This document shows positions 1 to 8,491 of a stretch of 64,000 bases of DNA, piece by piece. The translations under genes were made by a program, and so were the position numbers. The stretch is taken from contig JAFUDJ010000009.1 of assembly GCA_017459445.1 (NCBI GenBank), forward strand, positions 36,058 through 100,057, read 5' to 3'. The notes beneath the pieces were generated by a model. It saw only the letters and a program-made list of their open reading frames with translations, searched no databases and was not told where the DNA came from. The first letter of the stretch is position 1, and every line of letters starts with the position of its first letter. Source of the DNA: Prevotella sp. (GTDB taxonomy: Bacteria; Bacteroidota; Bacteroidia; Bacteroidales; Bacteroidaceae).

Positions 1-46
1 GGTACTGGCTGCTTGTGTCAGGAGGTACTGGCTGTGCGTGTCAGCC
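1..46. repeat. Short direct repeat at window edge
   Basis: Two imperfect copies of a 23-bp unit beginning GGTACTGGCTG (1-23 and 24-46). The second copy overlaps the 3' end of the minus-strand glycosyltransferase gene. The array may continue beyond the window, so its full size is unknown. Confidence 0.5.
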
Positions 47-1153
47 CAGCAGGCGCCGGTACAGGGCGGACACCTGACGGGCCACGTCGGTGGCCTCGAA
101 GCGGCGGATGTATTCGCGGCTGCGGCGGATGCGCTCGTCGCGGCCATGGGCTCCGCGCAGCGACATCTTCAGGGCCTCGGCCATGTCGATGGCATTGTCG
201 GGACCGACATAGAGGCTGTGCGGACCGCCGGCTTCCTCCAGACAGGAGCCGCTGCAAGCCACCACGGGCAGGCCGGCGGCGATGGCTTCGATGATGGGAA
301 TGCCGAAGCCCTCATAGCGCGAGGGGTAGACGAAGGCCTCGGCCAGGGAGTAGATGGCCGACAGGTCGTCGTCGGGGACGCCGCTGAGCAGGCGGATGCG
401 CTCGTCACGGGGCAGCTCGCGGGCATAGGCCGTCTGCCGGCCTACGGCAACGAGGCTGATGTCCTGAGGCAGCAGCTCTACGGCCTCGGCAGCCAGCAGC
501 AGGTTCTTGCGCCGCTCGATGGTGCCTACGCTGAGCACAAAGCGCTGCGGCAGCTGGTAGCGCTGGCGCACCTCGGCTTTCTTCTCCGCACTCACGGCGG
601 TGGAGAAGCGCGGGGCAAAGCTCTGGTAGATAACGCTGATGCGGTCGGCATATTCCGGGCCGCCCAGCTCGATGATGTCCTGCCGCGTGCGCTCGCTGAT
701 GGCTATGATATGGTCGGCCTCGCGCAGAGCCTTGCGGAATTTCCACGCGTAGAGCTTGGTATCAATCCATTGGTAGTATTCGGGGTGGCGCAGGAAGATG
801 AGGTCGTGGATGGTGACGACGCCACGGATGCCGGCCTTGCGCAGGCCGACGGGCAGCTCGCCCGACAGGCCGTGGTACAGCTGGATGCCGTCGCGCTTCA
901 GGTCGCCGACGATGCCACGGCTGCGCCACCAGGCCTTGCGCAGCGACGAGGGGTGTCCCGGCGGGTAGCAGAATTGTATGCCTTCTATTATCTGGCTGCG
1001 CAACTCGTCGCGCCCTTCGTCAGGGGCGTAGAGGCGCAGCTCCATGTCGTTGTCGCCTAAGCGGATAAGGTCGTTGACGAGCGTCCGCCCGTAGCTGCCC
1101 AGTCCGGTTCCGTTGCGCACTATGCGCTTGGCATCAAGTCCTATCAGCATCAT
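41..1153 (-). CDS. Glycosyltransferase family 4 (GT-B fold)
   Basis: A 370-residue cytoplasmic glycosyltransferase that probably transfers a sugar from an activated donor during surface-polysaccharide assembly. The N-terminal half carries VTIHDLIFLRHPEYY and HIIAISERTRQDI, typical of the acceptor domain. Around residues 208-215 it has SVGTIERRKN, the usual start of the nucleotide-sugar domain. The C-terminal half has YPSRYEGFGIPIIEAIAAG, the E-x7-E retaining-GT motif. Its start codon directly abuts the stop codon of the upstream mannose-1-phosphate guanylyltransferase gene, so the two are almost certainly co-transcribed. That suggests a GDP-mannose-derived sugar as donor (inference). The exact donor and acceptor cannot be read from the sequence. 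Confidence 0.9.
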   Translation of the reverse strand: MMLIGLDAKRIVRNGTGLGSYGRTLVNDLIRLGDNDMELRLYAPDEGRDELRSQIIEGIQFCYPPGHPSSLRKAWWRSRGIVGDLKRDGIQLYHGLSGELPVGLRKAGIRGVVTIHDLIFLRHPEYYQWIDTKLYAWKFRKALREADHIIAISERTRQDIIELGGPEYADRISVIYQSFAPRFSTAVSAEKKAEVRQRYQLPQRFVLSVGTIERRKNLLLAAEAVELLPQDISLVAVGRQTAYARELPRDERIRLLSGVPDDDLSAIYSLAEAFVYPSRYEGFGIPIIEAIAAGLPVVACSGSCLEEAGGPHSLYVGPDNAIDMAEALKMSLRGAHGRDERIRRSREYIRRFEATDVARQVSALYRRLLG

Positions 1154-2245
1154 TTATATAAAGTTGTCGCCGTATTTCATCCGTACCTCGTTGACGTATT
1201 TGCGCACCAGCGCCGACGAGTCGCCCTTCTTGCAGATGAGCAGCACGTTGCCGCTGTCAGCCACGATGTAGCCGTCCAGCCCGTTGATGACGCCCAGCTT
1301 GCCCTTGGGCAGCTTGATGACGTTGTTGTGAATATCCTCGGCCATCACCTCCGAGTCGATGATGACATTGTCGCCGTCGGCCTTGCTCATACATTCGTAG
1401 ATGGCATGCCACGTGCCCAGGTCGGCCCATCCGAAGTCGCACTTCATGACGTAGACGTCGTGGCTGTGCTCCAGGATGGCGTAGTCGATGGACAGGTTGG
1501 GGTAGCGGGGGTAGTTCTGCGCCACGTATTCCAGCTCTTCCTCGTAGCTGTGGCCGGGCCGCTCTGACTTCAGGTTGCGCAGCACGCTGGGGAAGATGCT
1601 CTCGAAGCACTTGGTCAGCTTCCGCGTGTTAGCCATGAAGACGCCCGTGTTCCAATAGAACTCGCCGCTCTCCATGAACATACGGGCAAACTCGCGCTCG
1701 GGCTTCTCGGTGAACGACTTGACGAAGAAGACGTCGGGCTTGCAGCTGCGGTCGCCTATCTGGATGTAGCCGTAGCCGGGCTCCGGACGCGTGGGCTGCA
1801 CGCCCATCACCAGCAGCACCTCGTTCTCCGACACATAGCCGATGCCCGTCTCCAGGCTGCGCATGAACGACTCCTCGTTCATCACCAGATGGTCGGAAGG
1901 CGTAATAATGATGTTGGCGTCGGGGTCCTGACACTTGATGCGCATGTTGGCCCATGCCACGCTCGGCGCCGTGTTGCGGTGGATAGGCTCCACCAGGATG
2001 TTGCGCTCGTTGATGTCGGGCAGCTGCTGGCGCACGGCGTCCAAGTACTCCTTGCAGGTGCATACGAAGATGTTCTCAACGGGTATCACCTTGACGAAAC
2101 GGTCGTACGTCGTCTGCAGCTGCGTACGGCCGGTGCCGAAGAAGTCAATGAATTGCTTCGGATACTGCTCGCGGCTGCACGGCCACAGCCTGCGGCCACG
2201 TCCGCCCGCCAATATGACACAATAATTCTTGTTGCTTATTTCCAT
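1154..2245 (-). CDS. manC: Mannose-1-phosphate guanylyltransferase
   Basis: Makes GDP-mannose from mannose-1-phosphate and GTP, the precursor for mannose- and fucose-containing glycans. The N-terminus has the nucleotidyltransferase loop LAGGRGRRLWPCSREQYPKQF, and FTEKPERE follows in the middle. At 363 residues it is the short, single-domain form without the C-terminal isomerase cupin of proteobacterial ManC. I chose ATG at 2245 because family homology begins there; the frame stays open to 2323 but upstream residues look unlike the family. It lies immediately upstream of the glycosyltransferase with no gap. A TACCTTAG box on the minus strand (2308-2301) is a weak promoter candidate. Confidence 0.9.
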   Translation of the reverse strand: MEISNKNYCVILAGGRGRRLWPCSREQYPKQFIDFFGTGRTQLQTTYDRFVKVIPVENIFVCTCKEYLDAVRQQLPDINERNILVEPIHRNTAPSVAWANMRIKCQDPDANIIITPSDHLVMNEESFMRSLETGIGYVSENEVLLVMGVQPTRPEPGYGYIQIGDRSCKPDVFFVKSFTEKPEREFARMFMESGEFYWNTGVFMANTRKLTKCFESIFPSVLRNLKSERPGHSYEEELEYVAQNYPRYPNLSIDYAILEHSHDVYVMKCDFGWADLGTWHAIYECMSKADGDNVIIDSEVMAEDIHNNVIKLPKGKLGVINGLDGYIVADSGNVLLICKKGDSSALVRKYVNEVRMKYGDNFI

Positions 2246-2391
2246 AGTATTCCGGTCTTTCGTAATGAATATGTTGCTTCTATAACAGCGTTTCTGCCCA
2301 CTAAGGTACGATTTTTTTACCAAACACCTATAAAAGAAGCGCTTTTTTTTATTTTTTTATTCTTTTCTTCTTTTATTTATCAAATATTTCG

Positions 2392-2399
2392 TACCTTTG
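2392..2399 (+). promoter_or_regulatory. Promoter -7 box for tRNA-Leu
   Basis: TACCTTTG matches the Bacteroidetes -7 consensus TAnnTTTG and lies 13 nt before the tRNA. No clear TTTG box sits at -33; the upstream DNA is a T-rich tract. Confidence 0.6.
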
Positions 2400-2412
2400 C
2401 AGCGCTTTTGAA

Positions 2413-2494
2413 GCCCAGATGGCGGAATCGGTAGACGCGCTGGTCTCAAACACCAGTGGGGCAACCCATCCCGGTTCGAGCCCGGGTCTGGGTA
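2413..2494 (+). tRNA. tRNA-Leu (anticodon CAA)
   Basis: Full cloverleaf with a long class II variable arm. The acceptor GCCCAGA pairs with TCTGGGT, with one G-U pair at position 1-72. The D-loop contains the GG dinucleotide. The anticodon stem CTGGT/ACCAG encloses loop CTCAAAC, giving anticodon CAA, which reads UUG. The variable arm is TGGGGCAACCCA, and the T-arm CCGG-TTCGAGC-CCGG is canonical. Discriminator base is A; CCA is not encoded. A terminator follows 19 nt downstream. Confidence 0.95.
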
Positions 2495-2513
2495 CTTTTC
2501 GTACAGAAGCGGG

Positions 2514-2538
2514 GGGGAATCTTCGGATTCCCCTTTTT
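2514..2538 (+). terminator. Rho-independent terminator after tRNA-Leu
   Basis: Perfect 8-bp stem GGGGAATC/GATTCCCC with a TTCG tetraloop, followed by TTTTT. It ends the tRNA-Leu transcript. Confidence 0.9.
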
Positions 2539-2622
2539 CGGACTGACCCATTTTTAGCAAATCACCCCCCTGCCATGGTGTAAAGAATTCGGCATGCCAA
2601 AGGTGCGGCGAAAAACATGAAA

Positions 2623-2653
2623 GGTTGGCTAACCGAATAAGGATTAACCAACC
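2623..2653. repeat. Imperfect hairpin in intergenic region
   Basis: GGTTGG (2623-2628) pairs with CCAACC (2648-2653), and inner bases TAA/TTA extend the stem. There is no U-tract. Apart from this hairpin I see no gene or known site between the tRNA terminator and the inverted-repeat element at 2778. Confidence 0.35.
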
Positions 2654-2777
2654 ACTTTTACGGATATTGCAATTTCATTTCTTATTTGTCTTCAACACTC
2701 CGATGCTACTAAAGCCTGTTTTGTCCGCTTTTTATCAAATTGTGTGCACATCATTTTTTTTTCCAATTAGATTTTCC

Positions 2778-3197
2778 TCAAAAAGTGGCTCAAGCCTACA
2801 CTACTTGACTTATCATGTTTATATTCAGTAGGTTAAGTAGTGTAGGCTACCTTCACTTTCTATGGGCAAGCCTACACTAAACGGTCGTTTTAAGATGACG
2901 AAATATCGAAAATGCCTGGTAACAATAGGGGTTACTGACAGTAACCATGGCAGTTACGAGCAGTAACCATGACGGTTACGGACAGTAACCATGCTGGTTA
3001 CTGCAATTTTTCAAGATAAAAGTCTGCTGTAGGTGGCATAAAAGTGTACGGAAAGAGAAATAAAAAATGTCGTGATTATTCGCAATTTTCCGATTTTGTG
3101 TAGGCTTGACTATGCAAAATGAAGGCAGCCTACACTACTTAACGCGCTGAATATAAACACGATAAGTCAAGTAGTGTAGGCTTGAGCCACTTTTTGA
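2778..3197. mobile_element. Candidate MITE-like element with 70-bp terminal inverted repeats
   Basis: The 70-bp arms (2778-2847 and 3128-3197) are reverse complements with about four mismatches. Each arm itself holds a 13-bp perfect inverted repeat GCCTACACTACTT / AAGTAGTGTAGGC. The core GCCTACAC recurs inside the element near 2870 and, inverted, near 3099, so it occurs six times in 420 bp. No coding sequence is present. The element is AT-rich compared with flanking genes. I could not identify a target-site duplication. It ends 18 bp from the stop codon of the lipoprotein gene and may act as a terminator for it. Mobility is an inference from architecture only. Confidence 0.55.
2931..3003. repeat. 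22-bp tandem repeat inside the inverted-repeat element
   Basis: Three full 22-bp units start at 2931, 2953 and 2975, and a partial fourth at 2997. Each starts with GTTAC and contains CAGTAACCATG, so each unit is an imperfect palindrome of GTTAC...GTAAC. The period equals that of the larger arrays at 21.8 and 41.6 kb. Confidence 0.8.
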
Positions 3198-3214
3198 GAA
3201 ATTTGTTGAAATGG

Positions 3215-3619
3215 TTATTTTTGGAAGTCGATGACGTCGTTGCCGCTGTTCGTCGGGTCGAAGCCGCTCTCGTCGTAGCCTTCGTTGGAGCGGTAGACGC
3301 CGTTGTCATAGCCGGCGTTGGAGTTGGACGCCCTGCGCTGTTGGCTGCGCTGGTTGCGCTCCTGCTCGTACTCCTCCATCTGCTTCTGCTGCTTCTTGTC
3401 GGCAGCCTGCCCGATGGCTGCGCCGACGGCAGCACCACCCGCCATGCCAACGATAGTGCCGAGGTCGCTGCCCCGATAGCCGCCCGACATGCCGCCGACG
3501 GCAGAACCCAGTATGGAGCCCACCATGCCGCCTACGTAGGCTCCCTGTCCGGTGTACGTGCCACAGCTGCTGAACAGCAAGGTGGCAACAGCCATTGTCA
3601 TCATCGTCTTCTTCATCAT
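3215..3619 (-). CDS. Small glycine-zipper lipoprotein
   Basis: A 134-residue exported protein of unknown function. It has a signal peptide with a lipobox (LLFSSC, Cys 19), so it is predicted to be a lipid-anchored envelope protein. Residues 28-73 are glycine-rich with GxxxG spacing (GGMVGSILGSAVGGMSGG, GGAAVGAAIG), resembling the glycine-zipper domains of OmpA-like/YMGG proteins that insert in or pack against membranes. The remainder is a charged Gln/Glu/Arg coiled segment and an Asn/Gly/Asp-rich tail. It has its own promoter upstream. The inverted-repeat element starts just beyond its stop codon. Confidence 0.8.
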   Translation of the reverse strand: MMKKTMMTMAVATLLFSSCGTYTGQGAYVGGMVGSILGSAVGGMSGGYRGSDLGTIVGMAGGAAVGAAIGQAADKKQQKQMEEYEQERNQRSQQRRASNSNAGYDNGVYRSNEGYDESGFDPTNSGNDVIDFQK

Positions 3620-3645
3620 TGCGTTGTTTCTTTGGTTTGACGGTG

Positions 3646-3678
3646 CAAAGTTAGTAAATGTTTCTGAGATAGCGCCAA
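3646..3678 (-). promoter_or_regulatory. Promoter of the glycine-zipper lipoprotein
   Basis: On the minus strand TAACTTTG (3653-3646) fits TAnnTTTG. A TTGG lies about 21 nt further upstream (3678-3675). The start codon is 27 nt downstream of the -7 box. Confidence 0.6.
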
Positions 3679-3712
3679 GGAAATCCCCTAATTTTTTTGC
3701 GGGGATTCCCTA

Positions 3713-5371
3713 TTAGTACTCAAACGACGAGCCGCCAAGGAATTCGCGGAGCAGGGAGGTTGGCGGTATCTGGTCTTCGGGGATGGGGCGGATGTAGCGC
3801 AGGAACTTGCGCAGGCGGTAGGCCTCGGCATACTCGTCGCAGTCCTCGGTCACTTCCTCCAACAGCGGTTCTGCCTGCCGCTTGATGACGGCCAGTTCGA
3901 AGAGCATGGCCGAATTGAACATGGCGTCGGCATTCTCCTGATAGGGGAATATCCAGCGGTTCTCACCCTTCCTTACCGACGGCCAGCGGCGGATGGTCTC
4001 GCGGGCGTTGACACCCCGGTATTTATGGTCGCGGATGATGCGGCGCAGTAGCCGGTTGTCGGTCGTCGGCACGTAGTTGTGGTTGTCGAGGAGGATGGTG
4101 GTGAGCGCCGAGGCATAGACGCGGAATATCTGGTCGGCGGGAATCTGCGCCGTCAGCTCCGGATTGAGGGCGTGGATGCCCTCCACGACCAGTATTTCGT
4201 TGCCCTGCAGCCGGAAGCGCTTGCCGCTCTTCTCGCTCCTGCCTGCCTGGAAGTTATAGCGCGGCAGCTCCACCTCGTCGCCACGCATCAGGGCGTTCAT
4301 CTGCTCGTTCAGCAGCGGTATGTTCAGGGCGTGCAAGTGCTCGAAGTCATAGTCGCCGTTGCTGTCGCGGGGAGTCTCTTCGCGGTCGAGGAAATAGTCG
4401 TCGAGGGAAATGCCGACCGGCTTCAGCCCGTTGACGGCCAGTTGCACCGAGAGGCGCTTGCACGTCGTGGTCTTCCCACTGCTGCTCGGTCCGGCAATGA
4501 GCACCAGTTTGATGCCTTTGCGGGAAGCTATCTCGTCGGCTATCATGGCTATCTTCTTCTCTTGCAGGGCCTCGCTGAGCTGGATGAGCTTGTTGGTATC
4601 GCCGCGCAGGATGGCCTCGTTCAAGTCGCCGACGGTGCGGATGCCCAGGATGCGCTGCCACTGGTGGTGCTCCTTGAATATTTCAAACATCTTCTGCTGG
4701 AACGTCATCTCGCCCAGCTCATCAGGATGCTCCCTCGACGGAATGCGCAGCAGCAGGCCGTCGTAGTATTTCTCCAGGCCGAAGAGGTAGAGCTGCGACG
4801 TGTTGGTGAGCAGCGAGCCATAGTAATAGTCCTGATAGCCGTCCATGTCGTAATAGGTGGTGTACAGGCGGCCGGTGCTCTTCAGCAGCTTGACCTTCGA
4901 CCACTGCTGCTGGCTGTCAAACAGCCTGACGGCCTCCTCGGTAGTCGTCTCATAGCGGTGGATGGGCAGTGCGGCATCAATAATCTGCTGCATGCGGCGG
5001 CGTATCTGCCCGGCATCCTCCAGCGTCACGGGGCGCCCGATGTCGAGGTCGACGTAATAACCGTTGGAAACGGGTATGTCGATGGCTACCCGGCAGTTCT
5101 CATACAGGTCGTGGACGGCCTTGCACAGTACGAAGAACAAGGTACGCGTATATGCCCGCAAGCCGCTTGGCGACGCCATGTCGAGGAACTCGACGTCCTT
5201 ACGCTTGTACACCCGATAGTGCATTCCTTCCACCTTGTTATTCACCTTCGCGTTGACAGGGCCGTGCTCCATTTCAAGGTCTGTCAGCCGGAACACCTCT
5301 TCCAACGTGATGCCCACAGGCACCTTGAGGGTTTGACCGTTATTCTTGCAGCGAATCTTTATCTGTTCCAT
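3713..5371 (-). CDS. TGS-domain nucleoside (uridine) kinase-like protein
   Basis: A 552-residue cytoplasmic P-loop protein of the uridine kinase/phosphoribulokinase family. Residues 1-70 form a TGS-like domain, as in threonyl-tRNA synthetase. A middle region of about 200 residues resembles the synthetase second additional domain. The kinase domain begins near residue 288 with Walker A GPSSSGKT (about 294-301). It continues with SLDDYFLDREETP and VVEGIHALNP, typical of uridine kinases. This architecture is common and conserved in Bacteroidetes and Firmicutes, but its substrate is not settled. The gene is single, with a strong promoter upstream and an inverted-repeat-rich intergenic region downstream. 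Confidence 0.85.
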   Translation of the reverse strand: MEQIKIRCKNNGQTLKVPVGITLEEVFRLTDLEMEHGPVNAKVNNKVEGMHYRVYKRKDVEFLDMASPSGLRAYTRTLFFVLCKAVHDLYENCRVAIDIPVSNGYYVDLDIGRPVTLEDAGQIRRRMQQIIDAALPIHRYETTTEEAVRLFDSQQQWSKVKLLKSTGRLYTTYYDMDGYQDYYYGSLLTNTSQLYLFGLEKYYDGLLLRIPSREHPDELGEMTFQQKMFEIFKEHHQWQRILGIRTVGDLNEAILRGDTNKLIQLSEALQEKKIAMIADEIASRKGIKLVLIAGPSSSGKTTTCKRLSVQLAVNGLKPVGISLDDYFLDREETPRDSNGDYDFEHLHALNIPLLNEQMNALMRGDEVELPRYNFQAGRSEKSGKRFRLQGNEILVVEGIHALNPELTAQIPADQIFRVYASALTTILLDNHNYVPTTDNRLLRRIIRDHKYRGVNARETIRRWPSVRKGENRWIFPYQENADAMFNSAMLFELAVIKRQAEPLLEEVTEDCDEYAEAYRLRKFLRYIRPIPEDQIPPTSLLREFLGGSSFEY

Positions 5372-5397
5372 ATTTTTTCTTTAGGTTAGTCAAGGTG

Positions 5398-5429
5398 CAA
5401 AGGTACGAATAAGCAAGCAAAATGCCAAA
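5398..5429 (-). promoter_or_regulatory. Promoter of the kinase-like gene
   Basis: Minus-strand TTTG (5429-5426), 20-nt spacer, then TACCTTTG (5405-5398): a full match to the Bacteroidetes consensus. The start codon lies 26 nt downstream. A second minus-strand TACCTTTG (5477-5470) lies further upstream without a clear -33 box. Confidence 0.8.
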
Positions 5430-5497
5430 TTAATTTGAGCATTTTCGAGTGGAGTACTTTCGACGTCGTCAAAGGTACGAATTATTTTCTGTAATCA

Positions 5498-5529
5498 TTT
5501 GGGTATTTGGGAAAATATCACTAATTTTG
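5498..5529 (+). promoter_or_regulatory. Promoter of the restriction-modification gene
   Basis: TTTG (5498-5501), 20-nt spacer, TAATTTTG (5522-5529). The predicted transcription start near 5536 excludes the upstream in-frame codon at 5449 as a translation start and favours the ATGs at 5548 or 5569. Confidence 0.75.
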
Positions 5530-5568
5530 CAACTTGAAAGCATGATTATGGAGAAAAGGGCCACCAAC

Positions 5569-8451
5569 ATGGCACAAAGTGTCAAGGCTTTTGTCAAAAA
5601 ATGGACCGGCAGGGGCAGAGAAAAGCAAGACGACAAGACCTTCTGGGAGGACTTGTTGGAGGATGTCTTTGGCGTGTCCCGTTCCCGCGACTTGATAGAA
5701 GTGCAAAAGCCCGTACAGTTCAATGGCACGACCAAGTACATTGACGTGTATGTCAAGTCATCGGGCGTGGTGATTGAACAGAAGAGCTGTGGTGTTGACC
5801 TGCTGAAGCCGGAAGAGCAAAGCGACGGTACCCCTCTGACTCCCATGCGCCAAGGCAAACGCTATTACGACTGGCTGGACAAACCGCTGCAGGGCCGCTA
5901 CATCGTAGCCTGTAACTTTCAGGAGTTCCGCATCTTTGACACGCTACACAAGACGTCCCCCGAGCGCGTTATCCGCTTGGAGGAACTTCCCAAGCGGTGG
6001 AGAGAGTTGAAGTTCCTCACGGAGACCTATGCAGAAACTCTCCTTGACCGGGAACAGCATGAGGAAATTGTGGCTCACACGGCCAGCGAATACGTACGCA
6101 AGCTTTACAACTCCATCGTGGGCAAGCGCAAGAATCTGACCAGCGACGAGCTGCATTCACTGAATGTGTTTTGTGTGCGCGTCGTGTTCTGTCTCTTTGC
6201 CGAGGATGCCGGATTGTTTGACAACGAGCAGTTCCGCCGTTTCATCGAAAAGTTCGATGCCGACGAGCTGGCATGGCGCTTTGGCCATCTGTTTGAGCTC
6301 TTGGACGACGAATGCCGCATCTGCTGTCGCTATGCACCTAAAGAACTGATGGACTTTCCGTACGTCGATGGTGGACTGTTCCGCCACGACCCCCGCTACA
6401 CGACGCCTCCCATTACCACGGCCACGCGCAACCTGCTGTTGAATGCATGGAACATCACCCTGCCTACGACGAAGGAGAAATTCCACTGGGCCGACATCTC
6501 GCCCACCAACTTCGGCTGTATCTTCGAGAGTACTACGGAGGCTGCCGTGAGAGCATCTGGCGGCATGCATTACACCACACCGGAGAACATCCATCGCGTC
6601 ATCGACCCGCTGTTCCTCGACGAGTTGAGGGATGCTCTGCAGCAACTACTACAGATGCCTACTAACAGCAGGCGCGAGAAAGACGCTGCACTGAATGCAC
6701 TGGAGGCATACCGTGACCAACTGGCCTCACTGCGCTTTTTGGACCCAGCATGCGGAAGCGGCAACTTCCTGACCGAGACCTATCGCTCACTGCACGAGTT
6801 GGAACTGGAGGCCATCAAGGCCGAACAGAACCTGAATTTCCAGACTTATACAGGCAATGTCGACCCCTGCCGGGTACAAATCAGCCAGTTCTTCGGCATT
6901 GAGATAGACGACTTTGCAACCTCCGTGGCCAAAGCGGCTCTATGGATAGCCGAATGCCAGATGCTGCAGAAGACGGAGGAGGTGCTGGAGTGTCGGCTGA
7001 AGATGCTGCCCCTGCCCAAGAATGCCAACATCGTCTGTGCCGATGCCTTGACAACAGATTGGAACGAGGCGCTGAAGCGCTCTGCCAATGCCCCGACGTA
7101 TATCATAGGAAATCCGCCGTTCCAAGGCAATAAGAAAATGACTGCTACCCAACGTGAGAGCCTGCTCAAGGCCATGCCCGGCAACATTGACGGTCAGCGG
7201 GTTTGGGACAAGCAAGGCAGTCTTGACTTCGTCTGCGGTTGGTATGCCAAGGCCGCTGCCTATATGGAAGGGAAGAAAAATGTAATGACGGCCTTTGTCT
7301 CAACCAACAGTATTGTCCAGGGTGAGCAAGTCGCCCCCCTTTGGCAGCCGCTGATGGAGCATTACCACGTGCGAATCCTGTTTGCGTGGAAGACCTTCCA
7401 GTGGTTCAACAAAGCCGATGAAATGGCCCATGTCCACTGCGTCGTCGTCGGTTTCTATGAAAGCAAACGCCGAAAAAACAAGCCTCACACCATTTACGAA
7501 GAGCAGAAAGCCCCTGTTAAGGCCGAACACATCAATGCCTACTTGCTGGATGCGGAGAATCTGTTCGTGGTAAACCGAGGCCAGCCGCTATGCCCCGTCC
7601 CTCAGATGGGTATAGGCAACAAACCGATAGACGACGGAAACTACCTGTTCACTGAACAGGAGATGCAGGAGTTCATCAGACGTGAGCCTGCTGCTCAGAA
7701 ATACTTTCATCCGTGGTACGGGGCAGAAGAGTTTATCAACGGTAAGCCCCGCTATTGCCTGTGGCTGGGCAACTGTGAACCTCAGGAGCTGCGCAAGATG
7801 CCGCTGAGCATGAAGCGGGTTCAGGCGGTCATCACTTTCCGCCAGCAGAGCAGTAGTGAGCAGACACGGCAGTTGGCGCAGACGCCCCGCCGTTTCCATG
7901 TGGAAAACATGCCCCAGCAGTCTTTCATGCTGGTTCCGCGCGTCTCTTCCGAGAACCGCGACTACGTGCCGATGGGCTTCCTGGAGCCGGAATGTCTTGC
8001 CAGTGATGCCATTCAGATATTGCCCGATGTAAAGATGTGGCACTTCGGCGTCTTGGAGTCTCGCCTGCACATGGCATGGATGCGTGTGGTGTGTGGCCGC
8101 TTGAAAAGTGACTACCGCTATTCCGCAGGCATTGTCTACAACAACTTCCCTTGGGCGGAACTGACTGACGGGCAGAAACTGGCCATCGGCGCCACAGCCC
8201 AGGCTATTATAGAGGTACGCAACCGCTATCCGGAAGCTTCTTTGGCCGACCTCTACGACCGCTCTTCCATGCCCGACGACCTGCTGCATGCTCACTGGGA
8301 GAACGACCGTGTGGTTGCCGAGGCATTCGGCATATCGTCTGAGCGGACCGACGAAGAGATTGCCGTGGAGCTGATGCGCCGCAGCATGCGTCTGGCCCGT
8401 CCAAAGGCTAAGCGGCGCAAGAAGAAAACTACTGTTAATCGAAACCGTTGA
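5569..8451 (+). CDS. MmeI-like Type IIL restriction-modification enzyme
   Basis: A single polypeptide predicted to cut and methylate DNA. With the start at ATG 5569 it is 960 residues. The N-terminal nuclease has D59 and E70-x-K72 (D-x10-ExK), the arrangement of MmeI. A helical linker follows, with YVDGGLF and ISPTNFGCIFE, motifs seen in this family. The adenine methyltransferase has motif I LDPACGSGNFL near residue 391 and motif IV NPPF near residue 515. The C-terminal third would hold the target-recognition and C-terminal domains. All key residues seem intact. No separate restriction or specificity gene is nearby, as expected for Type IIL. A purine-rich stretch precedes 5569; 5548 is an alternative start. 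Recognition sequence unknown. Confidence 0.88.
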   Translation: MAQSVKAFVKKWTGRGREKQDDKTFWEDLLEDVFGVSRSRDLIEVQKPVQFNGTTKYIDVYVKSSGVVIEQKSCGVDLLKPEEQSDGTPLTPMRQGKRYYDWLDKPLQGRYIVACNFQEFRIFDTLHKTSPERVIRLEELPKRWRELKFLTETYAETLLDREQHEEIVAHTASEYVRKLYNSIVGKRKNLTSDELHSLNVFCVRVVFCLFAEDAGLFDNEQFRRFIEKFDADELAWRFGHLFELLDDECRICCRYAPKELMDFPYVDGGLFRHDPRYTTPPITTATRNLLLNAWNITLPTTKEKFHWADISPTNFGCIFESTTEAAVRASGGMHYTTPENIHRVIDPLFLDELRDALQQLLQMPTNSRREKDAALNALEAYRDQLASLRFLDPACGSGNFLTETYRSLHELELEAIKAEQNLNFQTYTGNVDPCRVQISQFFGIEIDDFATSVAKAALWIAECQMLQKTEEVLECRLKMLPLPKNANIVCADALTTDWNEALKRSANAPTYIIGNPPFQGNKKMTATQRESLLKAMPGNIDGQRVWDKQGSLDFVCGWYAKAAAYMEGKKNVMTAFVSTNSIVQGEQVAPLWQPLMEHYHVRILFAWKTFQWFNKADEMAHVHCVVVGFYESKRRKNKPHTIYEEQKAPVKAEHINAYLLDAENLFVVNRGQPLCPVPQMGIGNKPIDDGNYLFTEQEMQEFIRREPAAQKYFHPWYGAEEFINGKPRYCLWLGNCEPQELRKMPLSMKRVQAVITFRQQSSSEQTRQLAQTPRRFHVENMPQQSFMLVPRVSSENRDYVPMGFLEPECLASDAIQILPDVKMWHFGVLESRLHMAWMRVVCGRLKSDYRYSAGIVYNNFPWAELTDGQKLAIGATAQAIIEVRNRYPEASLADLYDRSSMPDDLLHAHWENDRVVAEAFGISSERTDEEIAVELMRRSMRLARPKAKRRKKKTTVNRNR

Positions 8452-8453
8452 AT

Positions 8454-8491
8454 CGTAAATAATAAATCGTCAAATCGTAAATCAAATCAAT
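8454..8491. repeat. AATCGTAA-type short repeats
   Basis: The 40-bp gap contains several variants of a 7-8-bp word (ATCGTAAA, ATCGTCAA, ATCAAATC), similar in style to the octamer arrays in the dcw cluster. Confidence 0.5.
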
